A program made the position numbers and the translations under genes. Under the pieces are notes generated by a model. That model searched no databases, was not told the origin of the DNA, and saw only the letters and a program-made list of their open reading frames with translations. 64,000 bases of DNA from Coleofasciculaceae cyanobacterium (GTDB taxonomy: Bacteria; Cyanobacteriota; Cyanobacteriia; Cyanobacteriales; Xenococcaceae), in the NCBI GenBank assembly GCA_036703275.1, contig DATNPK010000028.1:124001-188000 (forward strand), written 5' to 3'. The stretch's first letter is position 1. Every line of letters begins with the position of its first letter. This document shows, in pieces, positions 8,435 to 15,645 of the stretch.

Positions 8435-9250
8435 TTACTTTCTCAAATCTATGCCCATTCCCTCACGTCGCACTCGCAGATCGTAATAAATTACCGCTTT
8501 AATTGCTTGCCAGAAGGGAACCATTAATGCACTAGCCGCCAAAAGAAAAATAATATAGATTAAAATTGCGATAATTCCTAACCCGCTTATATTAGCGGAA
8601 CTATCTAATCCAGAGCCAATTATCAACTGGATGATTACACTCAAGAGATTAATTACCAAAGCGATCGGGATACTAATTAAAAAAGCGAGAAAAACGACTA
8701 TTTGAATTCGACCTACAGCTCCTTTAGTTAGCTGCCAACTTCTGCTGATAGTACTAGTGGCAGTTATATTTTCTTCAACTGCTAAGGGAAGCTCAACCAA
8801 AAATAAACGAGAAATTAGCCAAATTAACCCAAAAATTAACAATAAAACCGCAGCAGTTATCAATATAATGCTTACGACTACTACTAATAAGTCATTAGAA
8901 CTTTGTTCTACAATAACTCCAGATATCACGCCAATGATGCCAAACACTATCAGATAAGCAATCATCGCTCCCAAAAAAATTAGGCCAACTAATAGTCCTG
9001 CTACCAAAAAATCCCACATTTTTGGTTTGGTATAGCGTTGAGCATCTCGAACTGTTTCTGGTTGTTCGGCAATTTCTCCATAAGCCAGACGAGAAATTAA
9101 CCCCATCATGGCTGAATATTTTGCCCAGCCATAAACAGGTACTAATATCCACAAGTAACCAATGAAAGCTAATTTATAATAGTTGGGGAAATTATCGCGA
9201 TAAATACGTAATCCAGCACTGACAACGTTACCAACACTTAAGGGTTTCAT
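8435..9250 (-). CDS. Polytopic membrane protein (DUF975/YciC-like)
   Basis: The 271-residue protein has a short polar N-terminus containing KPLSVGNVVSAGLRIYRDNF, then five to six hydrophobic helices (roughly residues 25-42, 92-125, 135-165, 185-215 and 222-250). The central LFLVELPLAVEENITATSTISRSW segment resembles the membrane proteins grouped as DUF975/YciC or the glycerophosphodiester phosphodiesterase membrane domain. A GGAGGG ribosome-binding site precedes the ATG at 9250. There are no catalytic motifs. A role in membrane organisation or transport is possible but not shown. Confidence 0.7.
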   Translation of the reverse strand: MKPLSVGNVVSAGLRIYRDNFPNYYKLAFIGYLWILVPVYGWAKYSAMMGLISRLAYGEIAEQPETVRDAQRYTKPKMWDFLVAGLLVGLIFLGAMIAYLIVFGIIGVISGVIVEQSSNDLLVVVVSIILITAAVLLLIFGLIWLISRLFLVELPLAVEENITATSTISRSWQLTKGAVGRIQIVVFLAFLISIPIALVINLLSVIIQLIIGSGLDSSANISGLGIIAILIYIIFLLAASALMVPFWQAIKAVIYYDLRVRREGMGIDLRK

Positions 9251-9386
9251 AGTCTAGAACTCCCTCCTGGGGACGATTGACAAACTTGCATAATTTAAGC
9301 AACTAAGCACTAATAATTTAATCTTTCCCTGAAAAGCTGTACAACTAACTATTGAGCAAACTAATATTAAGCCGAACAACAATAAT

Positions 9387-10304
9387 ATGATCGACCTAGT
9401 AATTGGGGTAGATTTGGGTGGAACTGCGATTAAGATGGGGCAGTTTCTTCAAGATGGGACTTGCCTAAAGACGATTACTTTAGCTACTCCTCAACCTGCC
9501 AACCCCAAGCCAGTGATTAAGACGATCGCCCAAGGAGTAAAGCAGCTTAATCTAGATTATACCTGTGGCGCGATCGGTCTAGGTATGCCAGGCCCTACAG
9601 ATAAAGCCAGACGCATTGCTCTCAAGTCGATCAATCTTCCAGGATGGGACGATGTTCCTGTAGCCGACTGGTTGGAGGCTCAAACTGGATTACCTACCGT
9701 GTTAGAAAATGATGCTAACTGTGCTGCTATTGGCGAAGCTTGGTTAGGTGCGGGAAGAGAGTTTAAGGATTTTATTTTGCTGACTTTAGGTACTGGCGTG
9801 GGAGGAGGAATATTTCTTGATGGCAAATTATTTACTGGTCGTTATGGTGCAGCTGGAGAGTTAGGTTTAATTACCCTCAATCTGAATGGTTATCCTTGTC
9901 GTAGCGGTAATCAGGGTTCACTAGAGCAATATACCTCCATCGGTTCAATTCAGCGCAGTATGGGCAACGAACCAGTAGCAATGAGTAAGCTGGCTCAAGC
10001 AAAAGATCCAGTCGCTCTAAAATTCTGGCAGGATTACGGTAAAACTCTTGGTGCAGGACTTGCCAGCTTAATTTATGTGCTAACTCCTGAAGCAGTAATT
10101 ATTGGCGGCGGAATTAGTGCCAGTTCTGAGTTTTTTCTGCCAAGTACCTTAAAAGAAATTGAAAAAAGAGTCGTATCTGTTTCTCGACAAGGATTACAGT
10201 TGCTTAGCGCTGAACTAGGTAATCAAGCAGGAATGTTAGGCGCAGCAAAATTGGTTTGGAATCAGATCGAAGAAAAAAAATTTAACAGTATTTTAGATAA
10301 ATAG
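9387..10304 (+). CDS. ROK-family sugar kinase (probable glucokinase)
   Basis: ROK kinases phosphorylate glucose or related sugars with ATP. The 305-residue protein opens with the phosphate-binding motif GVDLGGTAIK (Asp9-Thr13), has the catalytic base in LENDANCAAIGE (Asp109) and the second phosphate loop LGTGVGGGI, and ends with the adenosine motif VIIGGGIS. The usual ROK zinc-binding signature CxCGxxGCxE is degenerate: in the GYPCRSGNQGSLEQ segment only one Cys remains while the GxxGxLE frame is kept. Some cyanobacterial ROK glucokinases have the same change. It stands alone, divergent from the DUF975-like gene. Confidence 0.85.
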   Translation: MIDLVIGVDLGGTAIKMGQFLQDGTCLKTITLATPQPANPKPVIKTIAQGVKQLNLDYTCGAIGLGMPGPTDKARRIALKSINLPGWDDVPVADWLEAQTGLPTVLENDANCAAIGEAWLGAGREFKDFILLTLGTGVGGGIFLDGKLFTGRYGAAGELGLITLNLNGYPCRSGNQGSLEQYTSIGSIQRSMGNEPVAMSKLAQAKDPVALKFWQDYGKTLGAGLASLIYVLTPEAVIIGGGISASSEFFLPSTLKEIEKRVVSVSRQGLQLLSAELGNQAGMLGAAKLVWNQIEEKKFNSILDK

Positions 10305-10380
10305 GATCGCTTATCAAAATAAAATTTTTGATTTCTAATGAATAAAGCATTTACTGATTATTACAAATGAAATACTTGAT

Positions 10381-11880
10381 TTAAGGCAACCAAGGATTAG
10401 GAAGGAATTTTGTCCAGTCTCGAATCGTTTTATTAATCGTTCTTGCTACCTGGATATGGGGTTCATCGGCTTCGATAGGTATAATCTTTGCCTGAGTACC
10501 GATACCAAACTGATTGATGAGTGAGTTAGCAGCTTCCAAACCCGTGACATAAGCCTTTTCCTGTGACCATGAACCATGACGGGTTACAATCCAGTCACCG
10601 CTCATATATAAATTAGGAATATCAGTTTTAACCGAGAGTAAATTTTGATAACTACCAGGAAAAAAGTGCGTTACACCTTCTTTGACACGGATTACGCTAC
10701 TGTCTATTACTTTGGCTGCATTAAAGGCGGGAACACAGGTAGCAAGATCACGGTGTACTTTGCTAATAATTTGCTCGTCTGTCATCGGTAACAACTGATT
10801 AGCATGATAAAAGTCAGCTTCAATCACTGTATTGGGTTCGTTTCGGTATTCATCATGCAGATCGTTGAGATCGAAAAATGTCCAGCCAGTTGTGGCATCA
10901 AAACCAAAACAAGCATTAGAAGGCAAGGGAATATGAAGCTGGCGATCGAACCAAAGACGGGTGGCTAAAACATCAATCCCTTTGAGATTTGACAGGTTGC
11001 GGAATTGAGCATAGTTATTCAAAGTGCTGCTGCTGGAGACAATTTTTTTGATTCCCGTAATGCTTACTCCAGAAACGATCGCATCCGCAGCCAAAAATTC
11101 GGCCCCACATTTAACTCCTGTTGCTATTCCCGACTCATCAACGACAATATCGGTTACTCTTTTATTAGTCAGTACCTTACCGCCAGCTTGTTCGATTTTG
11201 GCAATCCAGGGTTTAAAGATTTTTTCGCCAACAGTACCGCGACACCACACCACATCAAAATCAGGCTGATGCGCCAGAATAAAATAATATAGCATTCCTA
11301 AAGCTGCTGCTGCGGAACATTGCTCTCCTGGCGCAAATAAACCTACCAGTAGCATCGGTTCAAAAGATTCCTGGTATAGTTTCTCAGTCACTCCGTACTG
11401 TTTAAACAATTCCCTGGCCGTCATTTTGTCGTACCTTAGCCAAGCCTCATCAGAGTTATCAAAGTCAACCACCGCATACAGCAGAGGCAAAGCAGAAAGG
11501 CGATCGCTCAAAGGCAAACGTTTAAATTTAGTATAAGCAAACGTACCCAAAGGCGCAGGTAATCGGGGTTGATCCTGAAAGATCGGCGACTCTACTTCCA
11601 ATCCCGCAGGTGAGTACTGAGAAGATCGGGTAAAACGGGTAAAAGGATCGAGTCCAAGTTGCTTAACCTGGCTGAAAATATTGCGGTAGGGATACCAAAA
11701 GCCGTGAATTCCTCCCTCAACCGATCTTCCTCCTGAAGTTTTCCAACCCGCTACCAAACCTCCAGGATAAGGTGCTGCTTCTAAGACAGTTACATCGTAA
11801 CCTTGCTCAACTAAATGGGAGGTGGCAGCTAAACCCGCCCAACCTGCACCGATAACTATAACTTTTTTCTGTTCTGACAT
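10381..11880 (-). CDS. FAD-dependent oxidoreductase, phytoene desaturase/amine oxidase family
   Basis: From the ATG at 11880 the protein is about 499 residues and begins with a dinucleotide-binding motif VIGAGWAGLAATSHL, followed by the acidic ribose-binding end VTVLEAAPYPGG. The family motif GGRSVEGGIHGFWYPY and the C-terminal FAD-binding stretch LYMSGDWIVTRHGSWSQEKA place it with carotenoid desaturases and related flavoenzymes. I cannot assign it to PDS, ZDS, CrtH or the CruE/CrtU group with confidence; the GIHGFWYPYRNIF block suggests a cyanobacterial/plastid subfamily of unsettled substrate. A TTG start at 11949 would add 23 residues with no family resemblance, so it was rejected. Confidence 0.8.
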   Translation of the reverse strand: MSEQKKVIVIGAGWAGLAATSHLVEQGYDVTVLEAAPYPGGLVAGWKTSGGRSVEGGIHGFWYPYRNIFSQVKQLGLDPFTRFTRSSQYSPAGLEVESPIFQDQPRLPAPLGTFAYTKFKRLPLSDRLSALPLLYAVVDFDNSDEAWLRYDKMTARELFKQYGVTEKLYQESFEPMLLVGLFAPGEQCSAAAALGMLYYFILAHQPDFDVVWCRGTVGEKIFKPWIAKIEQAGGKVLTNKRVTDIVVDESGIATGVKCGAEFLAADAIVSGVSITGIKKIVSSSSTLNNYAQFRNLSNLKGIDVLATRLWFDRQLHIPLPSNACFGFDATTGWTFFDLNDLHDEYRNEPNTVIEADFYHANQLLPMTDEQIISKVHRDLATCVPAFNAAKVIDSSVIRVKEGVTHFFPGSYQNLLSVKTDIPNLYMSGDWIVTRHGSWSQEKAYVTGLEAANSLINQFGIGTQAKIIPIEADEPHIQVARTINKTIRDWTKFLPNPWLP

Positions 11881-12277
11881 TGGTCGGTCGATTTGTTGTT
11901 TACCTAAGCGGTTATCAATACTTAATTTGATATTAGATGGTTTAACCAAGAAATAAAGCTAAAGAGCGATCGCACTATCCTAGTGCGAAGCTATGACGGT
12001 AGCCCAAAAGTTGTTTGATTAGTTGTCCGTAACCCAAACGGGTTGGAGCGCTCGCTCTTTAGCTCGGCGCAACCCCAATGACCGTATAAACGGAAACGAT
12101 CGAACAGTAACTTGCTTTTATGGTAGTATTCTCAGCCTAGTTTTTTAAATAAGATTCTGTTTTATTTATATTCATTACTAATGCTCATTACGAGCAAACT
12201 ACCGCCATATCTACCTGATAAAATGCTTGTCACTCTATGAAGATATCCATATTGTACAGTTACATAAGACTAATGCA
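11881..12277. other. Intergenic region with a GC-rich structured block
   Basis: The spacer between divergent genes contains several dyads: CGCACTA (11971-11977) against TAGTGCG (11981-11987); GGGTTG (12040-12045) against CAACCC (12070-12075); and GAGCG/CGCTC at 12046-12057 nested inside. The block at 11965-12090 is richer in GC than its surroundings and could be a repeat copy or a structured leader. No ORF is convincing. Confidence 0.4.
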
Positions 12278-13048
12278 ATGAATAAACCCAATCTTGCAGA
12301 AGAACAAATATTTGTAAATTCTTTCCACGCGTTAGATGCGGCTCAGTTTTCCGAAAACAGAACTAAATTAGAATTTGAATATTTTATCAGTCAGCAACTA
12401 GGCAATCAGGAAAATCTCAAGGTTTTGGAAATTGGTTGTGGTTCAGTGAGTCACATTAATTTGGGCAAAAATCCCTACCTAGTAGGTATCGACGTTGCTG
12501 CACAACAATTAGAAAGAAATACAAGTCTGCATGAAAAGATTGTCGCCAATATAGAAAAATATCAGCTGCCAGAATCAGAATATGATGTTATTGTTTCTTG
12601 GTGGGTTTTAGAACATCTTGCTCGTCCAGATTTAGTTTTAAAAAATTGCCAACAAGCCCTTAAACCCAACGGTATACTGATTCTTGTTTCGCCCGATCCT
12701 GGGGCTTTAAAAGGACTAATTACCAAATTTAGCCCTCAATGGTTTCATGTTTTTATTTCTCGCTATATTTTCGGCTACTCACAAGCTGGAGTTGAAGAAC
12801 AAGGCCCTTTTAAAACTTATTTAAAAGAGTCAATGAGTCCTCAATATATTAACAAGTTTGCCGAAAACAATAATTTATCTGTCGAACTTTTTCAAATGTA
12901 CGAAAACTACTGGCAGGAAGCACTAAGAAGAAAATATTGGTTAGCTAATGTAGTCTGGAGTGTGGGTAAAATAATTCTAGAATCTCTAAGTTTTGGATAT
13001 ATCAAGGTTAAATATACCGACTATAGATTTTTTATCAGAAAAGTTTGA
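12278..13048 (+). CDS. Class I SAM-dependent methyltransferase
   Basis: The 256-residue protein carries SAM-binding motif I as VLEIGCGSVSHINLG, the acidic ribose-binding residue in YLVGIDVAAQQLE, and the post-II/III signatures YDVIVSWWVLEHLARPD and LKPNGILILVSPDPG, typical of the Methyltransf_11 family. The substrate cannot be read from sequence. The ATG at 12278 was preferred to the TTG at 12227 because the upstream 17 residues are unlike the family. The gene is flanked by spacers and followed by a hairpin at 13052-13070; it is not in an obvious operon. Confidence 0.75.
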   Translation: MNKPNLAEEQIFVNSFHALDAAQFSENRTKLEFEYFISQQLGNQENLKVLEIGCGSVSHINLGKNPYLVGIDVAAQQLERNTSLHEKIVANIEKYQLPESEYDVIVSWWVLEHLARPDLVLKNCQQALKPNGILILVSPDPGALKGLITKFSPQWFHVFISRYIFGYSQAGVEEQGPFKTYLKESMSPQYINKFAENNNLSVELFQMYENYWQEALRRKYWLANVVWSVGKIILESLSFGYIKVKYTDYRFFIRKV

Positions 13049-13051
13049 ATT

Positions 13052-13070
13052 ATATTTCCCCAGGAAATAT
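13052..13070 (+). terminator. Possible hairpin terminator after the methyltransferase gene
   Basis: An 8-bp perfect stem (ATATTTCC / GGAAATAT, 3-nt loop) starts 4 bp after the stop codon. No clear T tract follows, so it may be a transcript-end stabiliser rather than a true intrinsic terminator. Confidence 0.35.
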
Positions 13071-13180
13071 TGCATAAGACTAGACTGCGAGCGCTAATTT
13101 TGAGTTTAGGTTGTTTTTACCTGAATAATATTAGTACCATTCATCAATTTGAAACTTAATACTAACTGTACTAATTCAGA

Positions 13181-14710
13181 CTAATTATTATCAATTAATC
13201 TTTGTAACTTGTCACTGGACAAAGCTTCTCCGCCATAATTTTCGTATTGCTGGATACTAGCAGAAGTTAGAGCGGCATTGTAACCGATACTTACCTCATT
13301 TGAAACCCAATCATCACGGCGATCGTTATGTGGATGTTCTTGTGGTTTTGTCAAGCCACCAACTAAAGCTCCAATCAGCAAATGATCGTTAAACTTTGAA
13401 CTACCGTCTAATGGCGCAGAACCAGCAGAGCTACGATGATGAACGCGTCGGGGAAAATTTTCGCCAAAGCCAACTACATAACTGTAATTGCGAGGATTAT
13501 CCCCTAAAAGATAATTTAGCTGGCTAGTAGCAAAGTTGGCGTAAGATTGGTTAGGCTCGACAAAATCTGAATACCACTCAGCTATATATCCCGTCGCCAA
13601 ACTCAAAGAAGCCGAACCCCATTCAGTACGATAAGCAAATCCGTCAGGACTATATTCCACAGGTGGAACACCTTCGATCCATTTGCCCAGCCAACGATCA
13701 ACTTCAGATTTGAAATAAGGATCTGAGCTTTCTTTAGCCACTAGAGCATACGCAGCATAAGAATGATCGTCTGCCGCATAACTCCAGTCTCCTGAAGATT
13801 TAATCTGCTCGCGAAGATAATTTTCGGCTTTTGTCAGATAGGCGCTTTCTCCCGTAGCGCGATATAGCCAAGCAGCTCCCAAAGCTAACTCGTCCCAATA
13901 GCCTGACCAACTAGTATAGAAAGGGTTAACAGCTTCTACCGAATCAGAATACTTTGCTTTATGGGTTTCAGCAAAATCGTATAAAGTAATCGCATTCTGC
14001 AACAATTTAGCCGAATAATCATCGTCAATTCCTCTAAATAGCATCGAAGCAGAAGCCAACGCTGATGCTGTACCAGCTGCCACATCAGAACCAGGGTTTT
14101 CTGGGTCAATAGCATAAGAAGGTCGCTTAGTTTTTGATTCAATCTCCTCAGCGGGAACCCAATATTGATGGTCACTGGCATCTCCTACCTGCACCCAAAG
14201 ACGGGCAGTTTTTCCGCTGCTGTCAATTTCGTGTGCTTTGAGAAACCAGTCTGTCCCCCACTTTACTGTTTTAAGCAATTCGTCTAATTGACCTGATTGT
14301 TGATATGCTTCTCGATAATCTACGCCACCCCATGACAGCATAGTCATACTAAAGGCAAAAGGTTGAGCAAAGATAATATGGTCTCCTGCATCATAATACC
14401 CTCCAGTTAAATCTCGACCAACATCAGCTCCATCATTTAAGGTTGCACTACTGCGCCATTTTACTCTTTGGTCGTCAGGTAACGAGCCAGAACGATTCGC
14501 TTCATAAAAAAGTAAGCTTTTTTGCAGCACTTCACCATATGCAAATCGACCAGTTCCCGGTTTACGTGATTGACTATTAGAACTATTGCTAGTTTCTTCG
14601 ATGATTGCTATTGCATCATTAGAGTTAGAGGCCATTTTAGCAACAGCTAAAAAAATTAATCCTGAGCCTAATAGCCCACAAGATAAAAACAAAAGTAGTT
14701 TTTTGATCAT
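13181..14710 (-). CDS. Glycoside hydrolase family 9 (endoglucanase/cellulase)
   Basis: GH9 enzymes are inverting beta-1,4-glucanases. The 509-residue protein has an N-terminal hydrophobic signal or anchor (residues 4-24), a Ser/Asn-rich linker, and then one catalytic domain. Visible family blocks are GGYYDAGDHIIFAQPFAFSM (the paired Asp residues of the catalytic base), SYVVGFGENFPRRVHHRSSAG (substrate-binding His/Arg) and RRDDWVSNEVSIGYNAA, whose Glu is the general acid. No cellulose-binding module or Ig-like domain is attached. Cellulases are uncommon in cyanobacteria; roles in remodelling an own cellulose-containing sheath are plausible. A (AAACATT)n inverted repeat lies upstream at 14812-14868. 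Confidence 0.9.
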   Translation of the reverse strand: MIKKLLLFLSCGLLGSGLIFLAVAKMASNSNDAIAIIEETSNSSNSQSRKPGTGRFAYGEVLQKSLLFYEANRSGSLPDDQRVKWRSSATLNDGADVGRDLTGGYYDAGDHIIFAQPFAFSMTMLSWGGVDYREAYQQSGQLDELLKTVKWGTDWFLKAHEIDSSGKTARLWVQVGDASDHQYWVPAEEIESKTKRPSYAIDPENPGSDVAAGTASALASASMLFRGIDDDYSAKLLQNAITLYDFAETHKAKYSDSVEAVNPFYTSWSGYWDELALGAAWLYRATGESAYLTKAENYLREQIKSSGDWSYAADDHSYAAYALVAKESSDPYFKSEVDRWLGKWIEGVPPVEYSPDGFAYRTEWGSASLSLATGYIAEWYSDFVEPNQSYANFATSQLNYLLGDNPRNYSYVVGFGENFPRRVHHRSSAGSAPLDGSSKFNDHLLIGALVGGLTKPQEHPHNDRRDDWVSNEVSIGYNAALTSASIQQYENYGGEALSSDKLQRLIDNN

Positions 14711-15250
14711 TGTTTTAAATTTTTTGAATTATATGTGTAAGATAAAAACATACTAACTATTGGTAGTCTGTCAACGTTGTTTGGTGAAATACCTCAAATC
14801 CCGATCGCATTAAACATTAAACATTAAACATTTAACATTTATTATTTACTGTTCAATGTTTAATGTTTGGTCACTGTTTATTTCAATTTTGACAAAGTAC
14901 CAAAAAGTGTAGTCACAGATTACTCTGTTTTTGATTTAAGTTTTTTTGTTGATTGGATACTTGTTTAATAAATTCAATAGGGTAATTCTTTAGTCCAGCT
15001 TCTGTTTTTAGTTGATTCTATAATACTATTTTTTCAATATTGACTTTTGACAGCACAGTACGAGCATCTTTTGATTTGACTAAAAAGCGATCGCCATAAT
15101 GAAATCTAAGTTTTGTCAACGGAACTCTTAGGCAAGCAATCGGGTTGGCTGGGGAAAAAAAGCATCCTGACATTATTCTCAATATTAACAAGTAGTTTAT
15201 TCTGATAAAATTGTTTATAGGCACAACAATTTAATATTAAAGGTATAAAT
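14711..15250. other. Intergenic region between divergent genes, includes a heptamer inverted repeat
   Basis: Apart from the AAACATT repeat at 14812-14868 this spacer is AT-rich and holds no credible gene. A 68-codon minus-strand frame at 15018-15224 has no family features and was rejected. The promoters of the GH9 gene and of the small acidic protein gene must lie here. Confidence 0.4.
14812..14868. repeat. (AAACATT)n inverted repeat
   Basis: Three tandem AAACATT heptamers (14812-14832) face two inverted copies (14855-14868), giving a perfect 14-bp stem with a 22- to 29-nt loop depending on register. Short tandem heptamers of this sort are common in cyanobacterial spacers; this one could also act as a hairpin in the leader of the GH9 gene. 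Confidence 0.7.
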
Positions 15251-15556
15251 ATGGAAAATAAAACGCCTAATGATGCCAATTACGATCGTGGCATAACTTC
15301 GGCTGAAACCGCAGCCAGAATGGAACGAGAAGGCGACAATTTTAAAAAACAGCCCGATAAAGAGGGAGATCTTGATACCACTTCTGGTTATACAACGGAT
15401 CGTGAAGGCTTAGCTAATAACTATGCAATTGAGCCTGAAATGTATATTGAAGAACCAGGAGATTTAAAAGAACAGCAAGAACAAGAAAAAGCCGAACGTG
15501 CTGAAGAATTAAAAGAAATTAACGAACCAGGCGGAAAAGGACCAGGATTGGTTTAA
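15251..15556 (+). CDS. Small acidic hydrophilic protein, conserved-type cyanobacterial unknown
   Basis: The 101-residue protein is highly charged and lacks hydrophobic segments, so it is probably disordered and cytosolic. It contains motif-like stretches (YDRGITSAETAARM, GYTTDREGLANNYAIEPEMY and a C-terminal EEPGDLKEQQEQEK helix ending in GGKGPGLV) that I recall from small cyanobacterial proteins of unknown function. Composition resembles stress-related hydrophilins, but no function is established. The ATG at 15251 follows an AAAGGT stretch, and a clear terminator follows at 15582-15621. Confidence 0.75.
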   Translation: MENKTPNDANYDRGITSAETAARMEREGDNFKKQPDKEGDLDTTSGYTTDREGLANNYAIEPEMYIEEPGDLKEQQEQEKAERAEELKEINEPGGKGPGLV

Positions 15557-15581
15557 GAGCCAAAAATAAAGCTTAATAGCC

Positions 15582-15621
15582 AAAAATCAGCTCCAAAATT
15601 CGGCTTTTGAAGCTGATTTTT
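15582..15621 (+). terminator. Intrinsic terminator
   Basis: AAAAATCAGCT (15582-15592) pairs with AGCTGATTTTT (15611-15621) in an imperfect hairpin that ends in a T run. It lies 25 bp after the small acidic protein gene and 25 bp before the stop of the convergent argZ gene, so it may serve both directions. Confidence 0.75.
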
Positions 15622-15645
15622 TAACGTGTTGGATTATAATAAATT

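Noticed and set aside
10314-10333. ATCAAAAT/ATTTTTGAT hairpin after the ROK kinase gene
   Set aside because: AT-only stem with low stability; not strong enough to call as a terminator.
15018-15224. 68-codon minus-strand frame in the GH9/acidic-protein spacer
   Set aside because: No ribosome-binding site, no family pattern, biased toward random composition; treated as chance.
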